A stretch of DNA of 7,196 bases, taken from assembly GCA_019136035.1 (NCBI GenBank), contig JAGVUW010000736.1, positions 1 to 7,196 on the forward strand, given 5' to 3'. The DNA is from Verrucomicrobiota bacterium (GTDB lineage Bacteria > Verrucomicrobiota > Lentisphaeria > Oligosphaerales > JAFGRS01). The notes under the pieces were generated by a model. The model did not search any database. It had not been told where the DNA came from and saw only the letters and a program-made list of their open reading frames with translations. Shown here piece by piece: positions 1 to 7,100 of this stretch. The position numbers and the translations under genes are program-made. The stretch's first letter is position 1; every line of letters starts with the position of its first letter.

Positions 1-135
1 CCACCGTAACGGCCGCTGGCATCTGCTCTTCCCCCACAGTGCCCCAGCTTGACGAACCCCACGGCGCACGGCCAGCACCGAGGACACTACCCTACGGAAC
101 GGACATGCGCCCGCGCGCCGCGTCTCGTGGGGAAT

Positions 136-161
136 GCCTCCGTCGAGCCGGAGGCGGCTCG
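136..161. repeat. Two overlapping, mutually exclusive hairpins
   Basis: GCCTCCG (136-142) pairs perfectly with CGGAGGC (149-155) around a 6-nt loop. CGAGCCG (144-150) pairs perfectly with CGGCTCG (155-161) around a 4-nt loop. Both stems are 7 bp and share bases, so only one can form at a time. There is no T run on either side, so this is not a classical intrinsic terminator. In GC-rich DNA such palindromes can arise by chance, and the role is unknown. Confidence 0.4.
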
Positions 162-180
162 TAGGACCGATCGCGGTGGG

Positions 181-213
181 GCGCTGTCGACGCCGTGGCG
201 GCTCGTGGGCGCG
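181..213 (+). repeat. Dispersed 33-bp repeat, copy 1
   Basis: This segment matches 3148-3180 at 29 of 33 positions by eye. The shared core is GCTGTCGACGCCGT followed by GCGGCTCGTGG. Both copies lie in the same orientation and outside genes, each just beyond the 3' end of a minus-strand gene. The core contains a small GCCG/CGGC stem. A weaker relative of the core is seen at 142-164. Confidence 0.45.
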
Positions 214-275
214 CTCGCGCCTGTGGACACTCGCGCTCCAACGCGCCTGGCGAGCGGTCTATCGTGCGGTGCTGC

Positions 276-295
276 CCGGCGCCTCCGTGCGCCGG
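276..295 (-). terminator. GC hairpin just after hisC, weak terminator candidate
   Basis: CCGGCGC (276-282) and GCGCCGG (289-295) form a perfect 7-bp stem with a 6-nt loop. It starts about 10 nt after the hisC stop codon in the direction of transcription. The position fits a terminator or an mRNA 3'-end stabiliser, but no U tract follows on the minus strand, so intrinsic termination is doubtful. Confidence 0.3.
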
Positions 296-305
296 TGACG
301 CCGCC

Positions 306-1370
306 TCAGCCGGCCGCCTGGCCCAGGATGGCGCCGACGGCCTGCACGAAGCCGTCCATCTCCTCGTCGGTGCCGATGGTGATGCGGATATAGTCGCGCA
401 CCCGGTCGAGGTCGAAGTAGCGCACCAGGTAGCCGCGTTCGCGCAGCGCGCGGAAGAGGGCCCCGGCGGCGATGGCGCTCGGCGGGCGGGCCAGGATGAA
501 GTTGGCCTGTGACGGCAGCACCGCGAAGCCCATGGCCTCCAGGGCTGCGGTGAGACGGCCGCGCGTGGCGCGGATGCGCTGGACGTTGCCGAGCATGGTG
601 TCGCGGTCCTCCAGGGCCGCCAGGCCGAGGACCTGCGTCAGCATGTCGAGGTTGTAGGAGTCCTTGACCTTCATCATCTCGGCGATGAGATCCGGGGGTG
701 CGAAGGCCAGGCCCAGGCGCAGACCCGCCAGCGAGTAGCTCTTGGAGAAGGTCCGCGAGACCACCACATTCGGGAAGCGCTGTACGAAATCCAGGCAGTT
801 GTCCTCGGCGAAATCCGCGTAGGCCTCGTCGATCCAGACGACGCCAGGGAAGTCGCGGCAGATCGCCGCGAGGCTCTCGCGGGCGCAGGCATTGCCGGTA
901 GGGGCGTTCGGCCGGCAGAGGATCAGCAGCGAGGCCCGCGCCGCCCGGGCGGCGGTGTCGGCCGGCGGGTCGAAGTGCGCGTCCAGGGCGATCGGGACAC
1001 GCGTCGCGCCCTGGATGTCGGCCAGGACCGGGTAGAGCGAGTAGCTCGGCTCGGTGTAGGCCAGGGCGCCGCCCTGGTCAACGAAGGTCCGCACCGCGAT
1101 GGTCAGCAGGTCGTCGGAGCCATTGCCGGCGATGGCCCACTCCGGCCCCAGCCCCAGCGGCTTTGCCGCGGCGCGGCGCAGCTCGGTGGCGAGGGGGTCG
1201 GAGTAGAGCCGCAGGCGGGCCGGGTCGAACGACCGCAGCGCCGCCGCCACCCGCGGTGAGGGCGGGTACGGGTTCTCATTGGTGTTGAGCTTGACATAAC
1301 GGCGGTCGCGGGGCTGCTCCCCGGGGGTGTAGCCGGCGATGCGGACGATGGCAGATCTGGCCAGTGGCAT
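306..1370 (-). CDS. hisC: Histidinol-phosphate aminotransferase
   Basis: This PLP enzyme of histidine biosynthesis transfers an amino group from glutamate to imidazole-acetol phosphate, giving L-histidinol phosphate. It is a cytosolic fold-type I aminotransferase (class I/II) and acts as a dimer in known members. The 354 residues are the usual length. Visible hallmarks are the N-terminal YTPGEQP and KLNTNENPYPPSP (about 14-39), GNGSDD (82-87, cofactor phosphate region), PNAPTGN (154-160, Asn155), DEAYADF (181-187, Asp181 and Tyr184 near the PLP ring), and SRTFSKSYSLAGLRLG (205-220), with Lys210 as the Schiff-base lysine and Arg218. LVRYF and YIRITIGT near the C terminus (Arg317, Arg329) bind substrate. 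The start at 1370 is chosen because GGAGG lies 9 nt upstream and the homologous region begins there; the frame stays open to an ATG at 1493, but that extension looks non-homologous. No other his gene is in view, so it may be monocistronic. Confidence 0.95.
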   Translation of the reverse strand: MPLARSAIVRIAGYTPGEQPRDRRYVKLNTNENPYPPSPRVAAALRSFDPARLRLYSDPLATELRRAAAKPLGLGPEWAIAGNGSDDLLTIAVRTFVDQGGALAYTEPSYSLYPVLADIQGATRVPIALDAHFDPPADTAARAARASLLILCRPNAPTGNACARESLAAICRDFPGVVWIDEAYADFAEDNCLDFVQRFPNVVVSRTFSKSYSLAGLRLGLAFAPPDLIAEMMKVKDSYNLDMLTQVLGLAALEDRDTMLGNVQRIRATRGRLTAALEAMGFAVLPSQANFILARPPSAIAAGALFRALRERGYLVRYFDLDRVRDYIRITIGTDEEMDGFVQAVGAILGQAAG

Positions 1371-1380
1371 GACGTGTACC

Positions 1381-1386
1381 CTCCGA
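1381..1386 (-). promoter_or_regulatory. Ribosome binding site that decides the hisC start
   Basis: On the minus strand the bases before the ATG at 1370 read GGAGGGTACACGTC. This places a strong GGAGG about 9 nt from the start codon. It supports starting HisC at 1370 rather than at the in-frame ATG at 1493. Confidence 0.65.
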
Positions 1387-1420
1387 CGCTGCGGGGCTGC
1401 AGTCGGCCCGAAAGACGCGA

Positions 1421-1435
1421 GGGCCATCCTGGCCC
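1421..1435 (-). other. Small hairpin in the hisC leader
   Basis: GGGCCA (1421-1426) and TGGCCC (1430-1435) form a perfect 6-bp stem with a 3-nt loop in the predicted untranslated leader of hisC, between the candidate promoter and the ribosome site. No His-rich leader peptide is visible, so classical histidine attenuation is not supported. A regulatory role is speculative. Confidence 0.25.
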
Positions 1436-1464
1436 ACAGGGTCAGGCCGGCCCCGCCGAGCGGC

Positions 1465-1493
1465 ACTATAAGCAGGCGACCGCGCCCCCGCAA
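1465..1493 (-). promoter_or_regulatory. Probable sigma70-type promoter for hisC
   Basis: On the minus strand, TTGCGG (1488-1493) and TATAGT (1465-1470) are separated by exactly 17 bp. The -10 matches the consensus at 5 of 6 positions and the -35 at 3 of 6. Transcription would begin near 1458, giving a leader of about 88 nt before the hisC start at 1370. The AT-rich -10 stands out in a very GC-rich background. Confidence 0.45.
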
Positions 1494-1780
1494 TCAGGGC
1501 GCGGCGCGCGGGGGCGTCGGAGAGAACACCATGAACCATCCTCTTCTGAGGCGTCACCGCCAGCGCGGCACTCTGACCCGGCGGCCGCCGCCGTGCCACA
1601 TCGCGAGGTCGCCTACGGGCGGCCGCGCGCCGCCGCCCGGCCTCGACGGACCGGTTCCCGCGCGGCCTCGGCCGCCAGGCGTCCCGCCTCAGCGCTGAAA
1701 CGACGACTGCCGCTGTCGGGGCGTCCTGCGCGGCGTTCGGCAGTCCGGGGCCACAGCGGATTTCTGCATCGGGCCTGAGA
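1494..1780. other. Intergenic stretch between divergent promoters
   Basis: This GC-rich segment lies between the two divergent promoters. A 55-codon frame at 1531-1698 has GGAGAG 6 nt before its ATG, but the peptide is Arg/Pro-rich, has no recognisable domain and ends without a partner gene. I do not call it a gene. Nothing else is recognisable here. Confidence 0.5.
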
Positions 1781-1809
1781 TTGACAACCGTGTCGGCAGA
1801 TGGTACTAT
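1781..1809 (+). promoter_or_regulatory. Strong sigma70-type promoter for the cyclase/FHA gene
   Basis: A perfect TTGACA -35 (1781-1786) is followed, after an optimal 17-bp spacer, by TACTAT (1804-1809), which matches TATAAT at 4 of 6 positions. The local sequence is clearly more AT-rich than its surroundings. Transcription would start near 1815-1817, leaving a leader of about 180 nt before the start at 1999. This is the best promoter in the window. Confidence 0.7.
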
Positions 1810-1813
1810 GAGA

Positions 1814-1964
1814 CCTGTTCAGCGGAAAGACTGAAGGACTGGACAGGGGGGCGTTTGAGGTGCCGCCGACTCAGGGAAGGCACCTGTGAGTTCCGGCTCC
1901 ACGCCGGTCGGTGGCGGCGTGGGGTGGGGCGTATGCCGCGCACGGTGGAGGCGCCGGCTGCGGC
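1814..1964 (+). ncRNA. Structured leader RNA of unknown class (four stem-loops)
   Basis: Downstream of the strong promoter the transcript can form four successive hairpins. Stem 1 is CCTGTTCAG (1814-1822) with CTGGACAGG (1839-1847), 9 bp including one T-G wobble. Stem 2 is AGGTGCC (1858-1864) with GGCACCT (1879-1885), 7 bp perfect. Stem 3 is CCACGCCG (1899-1906) with CGGCGTGG (1915-1922), 8 bp perfect and extendable by about 2 bp. Stem 4 is GCCGC (1935-1939) with GCGGC (1960-1964), 5 bp. No U tract follows any of them, and I do not recognise a known riboswitch consensus. It could be a cis-regulatory leader, a small RNA, or chance folding of GC-rich sequence; the low GC of stem 1 argues against chance for that one. 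Confidence 0.4.
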
Positions 1965-1998
1965 GAGTGGCGTCGGCTGGCGGTAGTACACACTCACC

Positions 1999-3099
1999 AT
2001 GTCAGACATGCAGACGCAGAACATGACGCTGATGTTCGTGGATATCCCGACTATTGGGACGATCCGCGAGCAGAAGGGCGAGGAGGCCGCGCGGGAGTAC
2101 CAGCAGCGCTGCCTGGCTCTGCTGGGTGAGGTGCGCAAGCACTTCGCCGGCAACCTCGTGCGATCGATCGGCGGGACCCTGCTGTGCTCGTTCACCGATG
2201 CGGGCGATGCGGTTGAAGCGGCTGTTCGCATGCAGGAGGCGATGGTCAGCAGCGGTCTGGCCGAGGGCGGTGTACAGGTCCGCATGGGCCTGCATGCCGG
2301 CACGGTTCACGTGCGCGCCGGCAACTACTCAGGCGAGGCCGTGACCATGGCGGCGCGGACGGTCACGCTGGCGAAGCCCGGTGCGATTGTGGCGACCGGG
2401 GCCGTGTTCGAGCAGGCCGGCGAACGCGCCGTGCGGCGTTTTGCCGCTATGAAGAGCCAGGCCGTCGAGCGGCTCAATCTCGAGCTCTATGAGGTCATCT
2501 GGCGCAGTGCCGGCGAGGCTGACGCGGACGTCCAGCCCCTGGCCAGTGACGCTGTCGGCAGCAAGCGCAAGACCGCGCCGACGCGTCTGCGGCCGATGGC
2601 GGCCGCCGGTGCTGTGCCGATGCGTCGTGTCGCTCTGCGCGAGGTGCCGGCCTCAGAGGTCGCCTCGCCGTCATCGTCGCCGAGCGCGGCGGACGCCCCC
2701 GTCGCGACGGAAGGCGTGGCGCCCTCGGCCGCACCGGCGACACCCCAGCCGGCCGGGACGCCGCCCGCGGCGAGCGGCAACGCCCTGCGGCTGATCTGGC
2801 GCGAGAAGGTCCTCGTCGTTAACCGCACCACCGCCGTGAGCATGGGGCGCGACAACGTCAACGACATTGTCCTGCAGGTGAGCACGGCCTCGCGACGGCA
2901 CGCCGAGGTCTGCTGCCGCGAGGGCGTCTTCCTCGTCATCGACCGCAGCGCCAACGGCACCTTCGTCTACGACGACCAGGGCAAGGAACACTACGTCCAC
3001 CAGGCGGAACTCGTCCTGACCGAGTCGGGCGCGATCTGCCCCGGCTGTCCGCAGGAAGAGCCCGGCTGTGAAGCCCTGCTGTACTGGATCGCCGAGTGA
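1999..3099 (+). CDS. Degenerate class III cyclase domain fused to an FHA domain
   Basis: The product has 366 residues. Residues about 9-168 follow the adenylate/guanylate cyclase (class III) pattern: LMFVDI with metal-type Asp15, VRMGLHAGTV (94-103), GEAVTMAARTVTLAKPG (112-128) and a closing LELYEV. Key catalytic positions are altered: the usual GD at the second metal site reads GG (58-59), and the transition-state Asn of the VNxAxR motif is Thr116, while Arg120 is kept. It is therefore probably a non-catalytic sensor or binding domain. Residues about 170-262 are a Pro/Ala/Ser-rich linker. Residues about 266-345 are an FHA domain with GR (283-284), SRRH (298-301) and NGT (319-321), which in this family binds phosphothreonine peptides. 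The tail carries CPGC-x6-C (347-357). No signal peptide or membrane segment is seen, so it should be cytosolic. An in-frame TAG at 1984 limits the start to 1999 or a second ATG at 2008; neither has a strong ribosome site. Confidence 0.88.
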   Translation: MSDMQTQNMTLMFVDIPTIGTIREQKGEEAAREYQQRCLALLGEVRKHFAGNLVRSIGGTLLCSFTDAGDAVEAAVRMQEAMVSSGLAEGGVQVRMGLHAGTVHVRAGNYSGEAVTMAARTVTLAKPGAIVATGAVFEQAGERAVRRFAAMKSQAVERLNLELYEVIWRSAGEADADVQPLASDAVGSKRKTAPTRLRPMAAAGAVPMRRVALREVPASEVASPSSSPSAADAPVATEGVAPSAAPATPQPAGTPPAASGNALRLIWREKVLVVNRTTAVSMGRDNVNDIVLQVSTASRRHAEVCCREGVFLVIDRSANGTFVYDDQGKEHYVHQAELVLTESGAICPGCPQEEPGCEALLYWIAE

Positions 3100-3217
3100 G
3101 GCGATTCGGCGGATGCCCGTGGCACCCGTATGGAAGACCGGGGTGCGGTGCTGTCGACGCCGTTGCGGCTCGTGGACGTGTTTGCGTCTGCGGGCAGCGG
3201 CCCGTGGCGGGCAACCC
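3100..3217. terminator. Spacer between convergent genes with GC stems
   Basis: This 118-bp gap separates the 3' ends of the cyclase/FHA gene and the DUF4388 gene. CGGGC (3191-3195), GCCCG (3200-3204) and CGGGC (3208-3212) allow two alternative 5-bp hairpins. Their place between convergent stop codons suggests a bidirectional termination region, but no T run is present on either strand, so termination may depend on Rho or occur elsewhere. Confidence 0.3.
3148..3180 (+). repeat. Dispersed 33-bp repeat, copy 2
   Basis: This is the second copy of the element at 181-213, same orientation, 29 of 33 identical by eye. It lies in the gap between convergent genes. A short GCCG/CGGC stem is kept in both copies. 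It may be a family of intergenic repeats in this genome. Confidence 0.45.
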
Positions 3218-4063
3218 TCAGGGATTCAGCTCGTCGGCCCGTACCGCGGCTTCGATGAGGAGCTGGTCCGTCGCCAGGTTCAGGTTGCGCCCGGCGTCCT
3301 GAATGCCGTCGGCGAAGGTCGCTGTCGAGTGGCTGAGGGTCATCATCCGCGCCACGGCATCCACGCCGGTGCAGTCGTCGAAGGTGGCAAAGACGACGCG
3401 GCCGCCGGCCAGCGTCAGGCTGCCGATAGGGCCTCCGGGGCCGTCGGCCGACACCGTCAGCACCCCGCTTCGCGCCGTCATGGTCAGGAACTGGATGGCA
3501 TTGCTGAGCTCGCCGCGGCTGAGGCGGAAGCGGAAGGCCGGCTCGGCCTGCGACGGGGCGTCGTCCGGGTCGTCGTCCGGGGTGGTGGCCGGCGGCGTTG
3601 CCGGCACGACCAACAGCCGGTCGATGGGGGTGCCCCAGTACTCCTCGCCGAGCCGTACGATGGCATTGGCGCCCTCGAGGTAGGCCAGCGTCACCAGGCG
3701 GCCGGCGAGTTGCTCGATGGTGGTCCGAGTGAGCACGGCCGAGCAGCCGAGGGCCTTGCTCAGACGCACCGCGGCGTGGGGGGTGGCGGCCTGGACGCCG
3801 TCGAGGCCGGCCTGAGCGCGCAGGGTATTGGCCAGTACGTGGCAGTTGGAGGCGCAGATATCGAGGTCGATGCCGGCCTTCTCGATGCGGCCTGCCAGGT
3901 CGGCGGCGACGGTCCGGCGCTGGGCCTCATCGCCCGGACGCCAGGACTCGTAGGCGCGGAGCAGGGCGTGGAGCGCTGTCTGGAAACGGCTCAGAAGGCG
4001 TTGCCGTTCGCCGTCGCTCCAGGTCCACTCCAGATCCCTGGGTTTGTCGTTAGCGTTGGCCAT
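3218..4063 (-). CDS. DUF4388 (PATAN-like) domain signalling protein
   Basis: The product has 281 residues. Residues about 185-278 match the DUF4388 pattern: ELSNAIQFLTMTARSGVLTV (185-204), then a short hairpin leading to GSLTLAGGRVVFATF (214-228), a helix with GVDAVARMM, and a final DQLLIEAAVRADEL (266-279). DUF4388 is found in bacterial signalling proteins, often with response-regulator or Roadblock partners, as a probable protein-interaction module. Residues 1-150 are mostly helical, with Trp-rich LEWTW near the start, and match nothing I know. An Asp/Pro linker (153-175) joins the halves. There is no signal peptide or membrane span. GAGGTG just before the ATG at 4063 supports the start. 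The gene follows the large Roadblock gene after 65 bp on the same strand, so co-transcription is likely and a physical partnership is plausible by inference. Confidence 0.85.
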   Translation of the reverse strand: MANANDKPRDLEWTWSDGERQRLLSRFQTALHALLRAYESWRPGDEAQRRTVAADLAGRIEKAGIDLDICASNCHVLANTLRAQAGLDGVQAATPHAAVRLSKALGCSAVLTRTTIEQLAGRLVTLAYLEGANAIVRLGEEYWGTPIDRLLVVPATPPATTPDDDPDDAPSQAEPAFRFRLSRGELSNAIQFLTMTARSGVLTVSADGPGGPIGSLTLAGGRVVFATFDDCTGVDAVARMMTLSHSTATFADGIQDAGRNLNLATDQLLIEAAVRADELNP

Positions 4064-4128
4064 ACCACCTCGCGTCCCACGGGATGCCGCGCCGACCCGG
4101 CGTCCGATGTCACGGACCTCGTCCTGTC
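4064..4128 (-). other. Intercistronic spacer with two small hairpins
   Basis: The 65-bp gap between the two minus-strand genes contains GTCCG/CGGAC (4102-4106 with 4113-4117, 6-nt loop) and GCCG/CGGC (4091-4094 with 4098-4101). No promoter-like sequence and no T run are visible, which fits read-through from the upstream gene. GAGGTG close to 4063 serves the downstream gene. Confidence 0.35.
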
Positions 4129-7100
4129 TCAGACCTCAGCCACCACAGCCCGGCGGCTGAGGATCCAGCCCACCTCGTGCATGGCCCGCCGCACGCGCTG
4201 CAGCCGTCGCTGCGCGACCGTGCTTCCGGTCAGCGCCAGGATGGCCACGACCTCGCCGCTGGACAGCAGGAGGAGGGGTGGCGTGCTGCCGGGTAAGATG
4301 ATGCAGTCTGACGCTTTGTCGACAAACTTCTGCAGGTGCCGGCGGGTGCGGAAGAAATACCGGCTGCCGAGGGCGGCGACCTTGTCGGCGTCACTCATGT
4401 CGCCGGCGATGGCCAGGGGGATGCCCTCGACCGACGTCAGCAGGGCCCCGGCGGCGGCGAACTCGGCGCGGATCGCCTCAGCGATGCGCTCGAGCATCGG
4501 CCGGCCGTTGGTCGGCAGGTCGAGCAGTTGACCGATCACCTGATGGCGATCGACCTGACGCCGCACCGACAGGCCGGTCATGCGCCGGAAGATCGACGGG
4601 CCGATGCCGGGCAGTTCTGCCAGTTCGAAAATCGACCGGAAGCCGCCATGCGCCGCGCGGTATTCGAGGATCGCCTGGGCGCGGCTGGCGCCGACGCCCG
4701 GGAGTGTCATCAGATCGGCGGCGCGGGCCGTGTTCAGGTTGACTCCCAGCGGGGCGCGTTCCAGCGATGGCTCGAGGCCATCCCACTCGGGTAGCGCGGC
4801 CGTATCCACATCGTCCGCGGGTTCGGCGTCGGCGGTGCGCTCCGTGGCGGCCGCCGCCTGGGCGACCGACTCCGTCGGTGTCGCGATCGCCGCGGCCAAG
4901 CCGCCGACGGCTGCAACCCCCAGAGCGACCGCCGCGGGCGCCGCCTGGGGCGGGGCCGCCGGAACCGGAGCCACTGCCGGAGCTACTGCCGGAGCCGCCG
5001 CCTGGCTGGCCGCGGGCGCCGTCTGGGGCGGCGTTGCCGGAACCGGAGCCACTGCCGGAGCCGCCGCCTGGCTGGCCGCGGGCGCCGTCTGGGGCGGCGT
5101 TGTCGGAACTGGAGCCACTGCCGGAGCTACTGCCGGAGCTACTGCCGGAGCCGCTGCCTGGCTGGCCGCGGGCGCCGTCTGGGGCGGCGTTGCCGGAACC
5201 GGAGCCACCGCCGCCGGAGCTACTGCCGGAGCCGCTGCCTGGGTGGCCGCGGGCGCCGTCGTGGTGGCCGTTGAGAACAGCGCGCCCAGGCGGGACGACG
5301 CGACCACGTCGTCGGCCAGGTCGCCGGGGACTTCCAGAAGGTCCGGCGGCACCGCCGCGACGACGCTGGCCAGGTCGAGCGGCAGGGCGCCATGGGCCTC
5401 GGGTGTCAGCCACCCGGAAGGCAGGGTCGACGCCAGCAGGGCAACCGGCATCGTGACACTGCCTGAACCGAGTTGCCGCAGGACGTCGTCTGTCGGCAAT
5501 GCCAGGCTGAGGCCCGGCAGGCCCTCGTCACGCCATGCCGGACCGCGCCAGCCAGCCGGGACTGCCCCGAGGGCCGCCGCGATCGGGATCTCGACCTGGC
5601 GCGGCGCCGACGGCGCCGGCGCGGCCTGGGCCGCGGCTCGAGGCGCTTCAGTCGTCGCCGGTGTCTCGGACGTCGCCGGTGCTTCGGGCGGGGCCGGTGT
5701 CTCGGACGTCGCCGGCACCTCGGGCGCCGCGAGTGCTGCGGCGGGTTCCGGTCTCGCGGTCGAGGAGAAGAAGTCCCTCATCGAGGCGGCCGCGACGGCA
5801 TCCTGGTCCATCTCAGCCGTCACCTGCATCAGGTCGGAAGGTACCGCGGCGACCACCGCCGCGAGGTCGAGCGTGATGCTGTCGGCGGCGTCGGCGGCCA
5901 GAGCGCCTTCCGGGAGCTGCCTGCGGGCGACCTCTGCGGCGATGTCGACCCGACCGGTTGCGAGCTGCCGCATCAGCTCCGAGCGCGACACTGCCACGGT
6001 CGGGGCGCCTGGCCAGTCGGCCTTCCAGGCGGGGCCGCGCGAGGCGGGGGGCAGCGCTGTCAGGACGACATTGGCCGGCAAGTGGACCTCGTCGGCATGC
6101 GTGGCCGTGGGGCGAGGGACGGCCGTGGCAGTCTCGCTGGCGGCGCTGGTCGCGTGCGCTGACTCCGCAGCCTTGACCGCCGGTGCCACAGGTTCGGCCG
6201 CCGCGCCCGGTGACGATGCCGGGGCGGCCGTCGTCGGCGATGGCCGTGCCGGGGCGAACAGGTCCTTCATCGCGCGTACCGCGGCGACGTCCTGATCCTC
6301 CGGGACCTCAGGGCGAAGCCAGGACTCCGGCAGGGCCGACACCACGGCCGCGAGGTCGAGGTCGACCTCGCCGGAGGCGCCAGGGGCAACCCAGCCGGCG
6401 GGCAGGGCGTCGCTGAGGAGGCGCGCCTCCAAGGCGACGCGGCCCTGGGCGAGTTGTTCGAGGAGGGCCTGCCGGGGCAACGGCAGGCTCCCCGTCAGCA
6501 TTGTGTCGGAACGCCAGGCAGGGCCGCGCTGGGCCTGGGGCAGGGCCGCGGCCAGGATGGTATAGGGCAGTTGCGCCTGCTCGTCCGCGGCGCTCGCCGG
6601 GGCGCTGTCGGCGGCGCTGTCGGCCGCGGCCGGTGCGACGGGCGGTTCGGACTCCGACGCGGCCGGCGCGCCGGGCTCCAGATCGGCGGGCACTGCCGCC
6701 AGGACCTCGGCGAGGTCGAGGTCGAGATCGCCTTCGGCCGCCGGGCTGAGCCAGCCCTCCGGAAGGTGCCCGCGCGCGGCGGCGGCCGGCACGCAGACGC
6801 GGCCATCGCCGAGCTGGCGGCGGAGCGTGTCACGGTCGATGGGCAGGGTTCCGGTCGGCCACTCCTGCTTCCAGGCCGGCCCACGCAGGGCCGCCGGCAG
6901 GCTGACCAGGAGAGCCCGCAACGGCAGTTCGACCGGGTTGGATGGCAGTTGCAGCGCGACCCGCCGCAGTTGCGGCCGCCCTGCCGGTGCCGCAGCGGCG
7001 GCGGATGCCGTCGTGGCGGCGGGTGCCCGAGCGGCCATCGGCGGCGCGCTGATGCGGATGGTGGGTGGGCGCGGGGCGTCGTCGGCCGTTGCCGCCTTTA

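Larger units (their letters stand above)
1..305. other. Non-coding region downstream of hisC with GC hairpins
   Basis: I see no convincing gene in these 305 bases. The open frames here lack ribosome sites, encode Arg/Pro/Ala-rich low-complexity peptides and run into hisC antisense. The region holds several short inverted repeats (described separately) and imperfect repeats of a GGCTCGTGG-like core near 122-130, 156-164 and 200-208. A gene to the left of the window may end or begin nearby, but nothing shows which. Confidence 0.6.

Noticed and set aside
1371..1493. N-terminal extension of HisC from an ATG at 1493
   Set aside because: The extension overlaps the candidate promoter, looks non-homologous to HisC, and a good ribosome site precedes the ATG at 1370.
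1531..1698. Small plus-strand frame of 55 codons with GGAGAG before its ATG
   Set aside because: The peptide is Arg/Pro-rich without domain or hydrophobic segment, and the ribosome site alone is weak evidence. It is not a His-rich leader peptide and faces away from hisC.
1814..1964. Known riboswitch (c-di-GMP, SAH, ZTP, glycine, fluoride) in the leader
   Set aside because: I found none of the conserved core sequences I know for these classes, so only an unassigned structured leader is reported.
3068..4531. Long plus-strand open frame (487 codons) across the DUF4388 gene
   Set aside because: It is antisense to two genes with clear domains, starts inside the FHA gene, and encodes low-complexity sequence without a domain. 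In GC-rich DNA such long shadow frames are expected.
4931..5257. CRISPR-like array
   Set aside because: Units are contiguous without unique spacers, keep the reading frame and encode an Ala/Pro/Val linker.
4580..6295. Long plus-strand open frame (571 codons) opposite the Roadblock gene
   Set aside because: Its Ala/Gly/Ser-rich product mirrors the repeats of the minus-strand gene, which has the recognisable HhH and repeat domains.
7036..7038. ATG at 7038 as the true start of the Roadblock protein
   Set aside because: No ribosome site precedes it, and the frame stays open to 7196 with the same Pro/Ala-rich composition, so the gene most likely begins outside the window.
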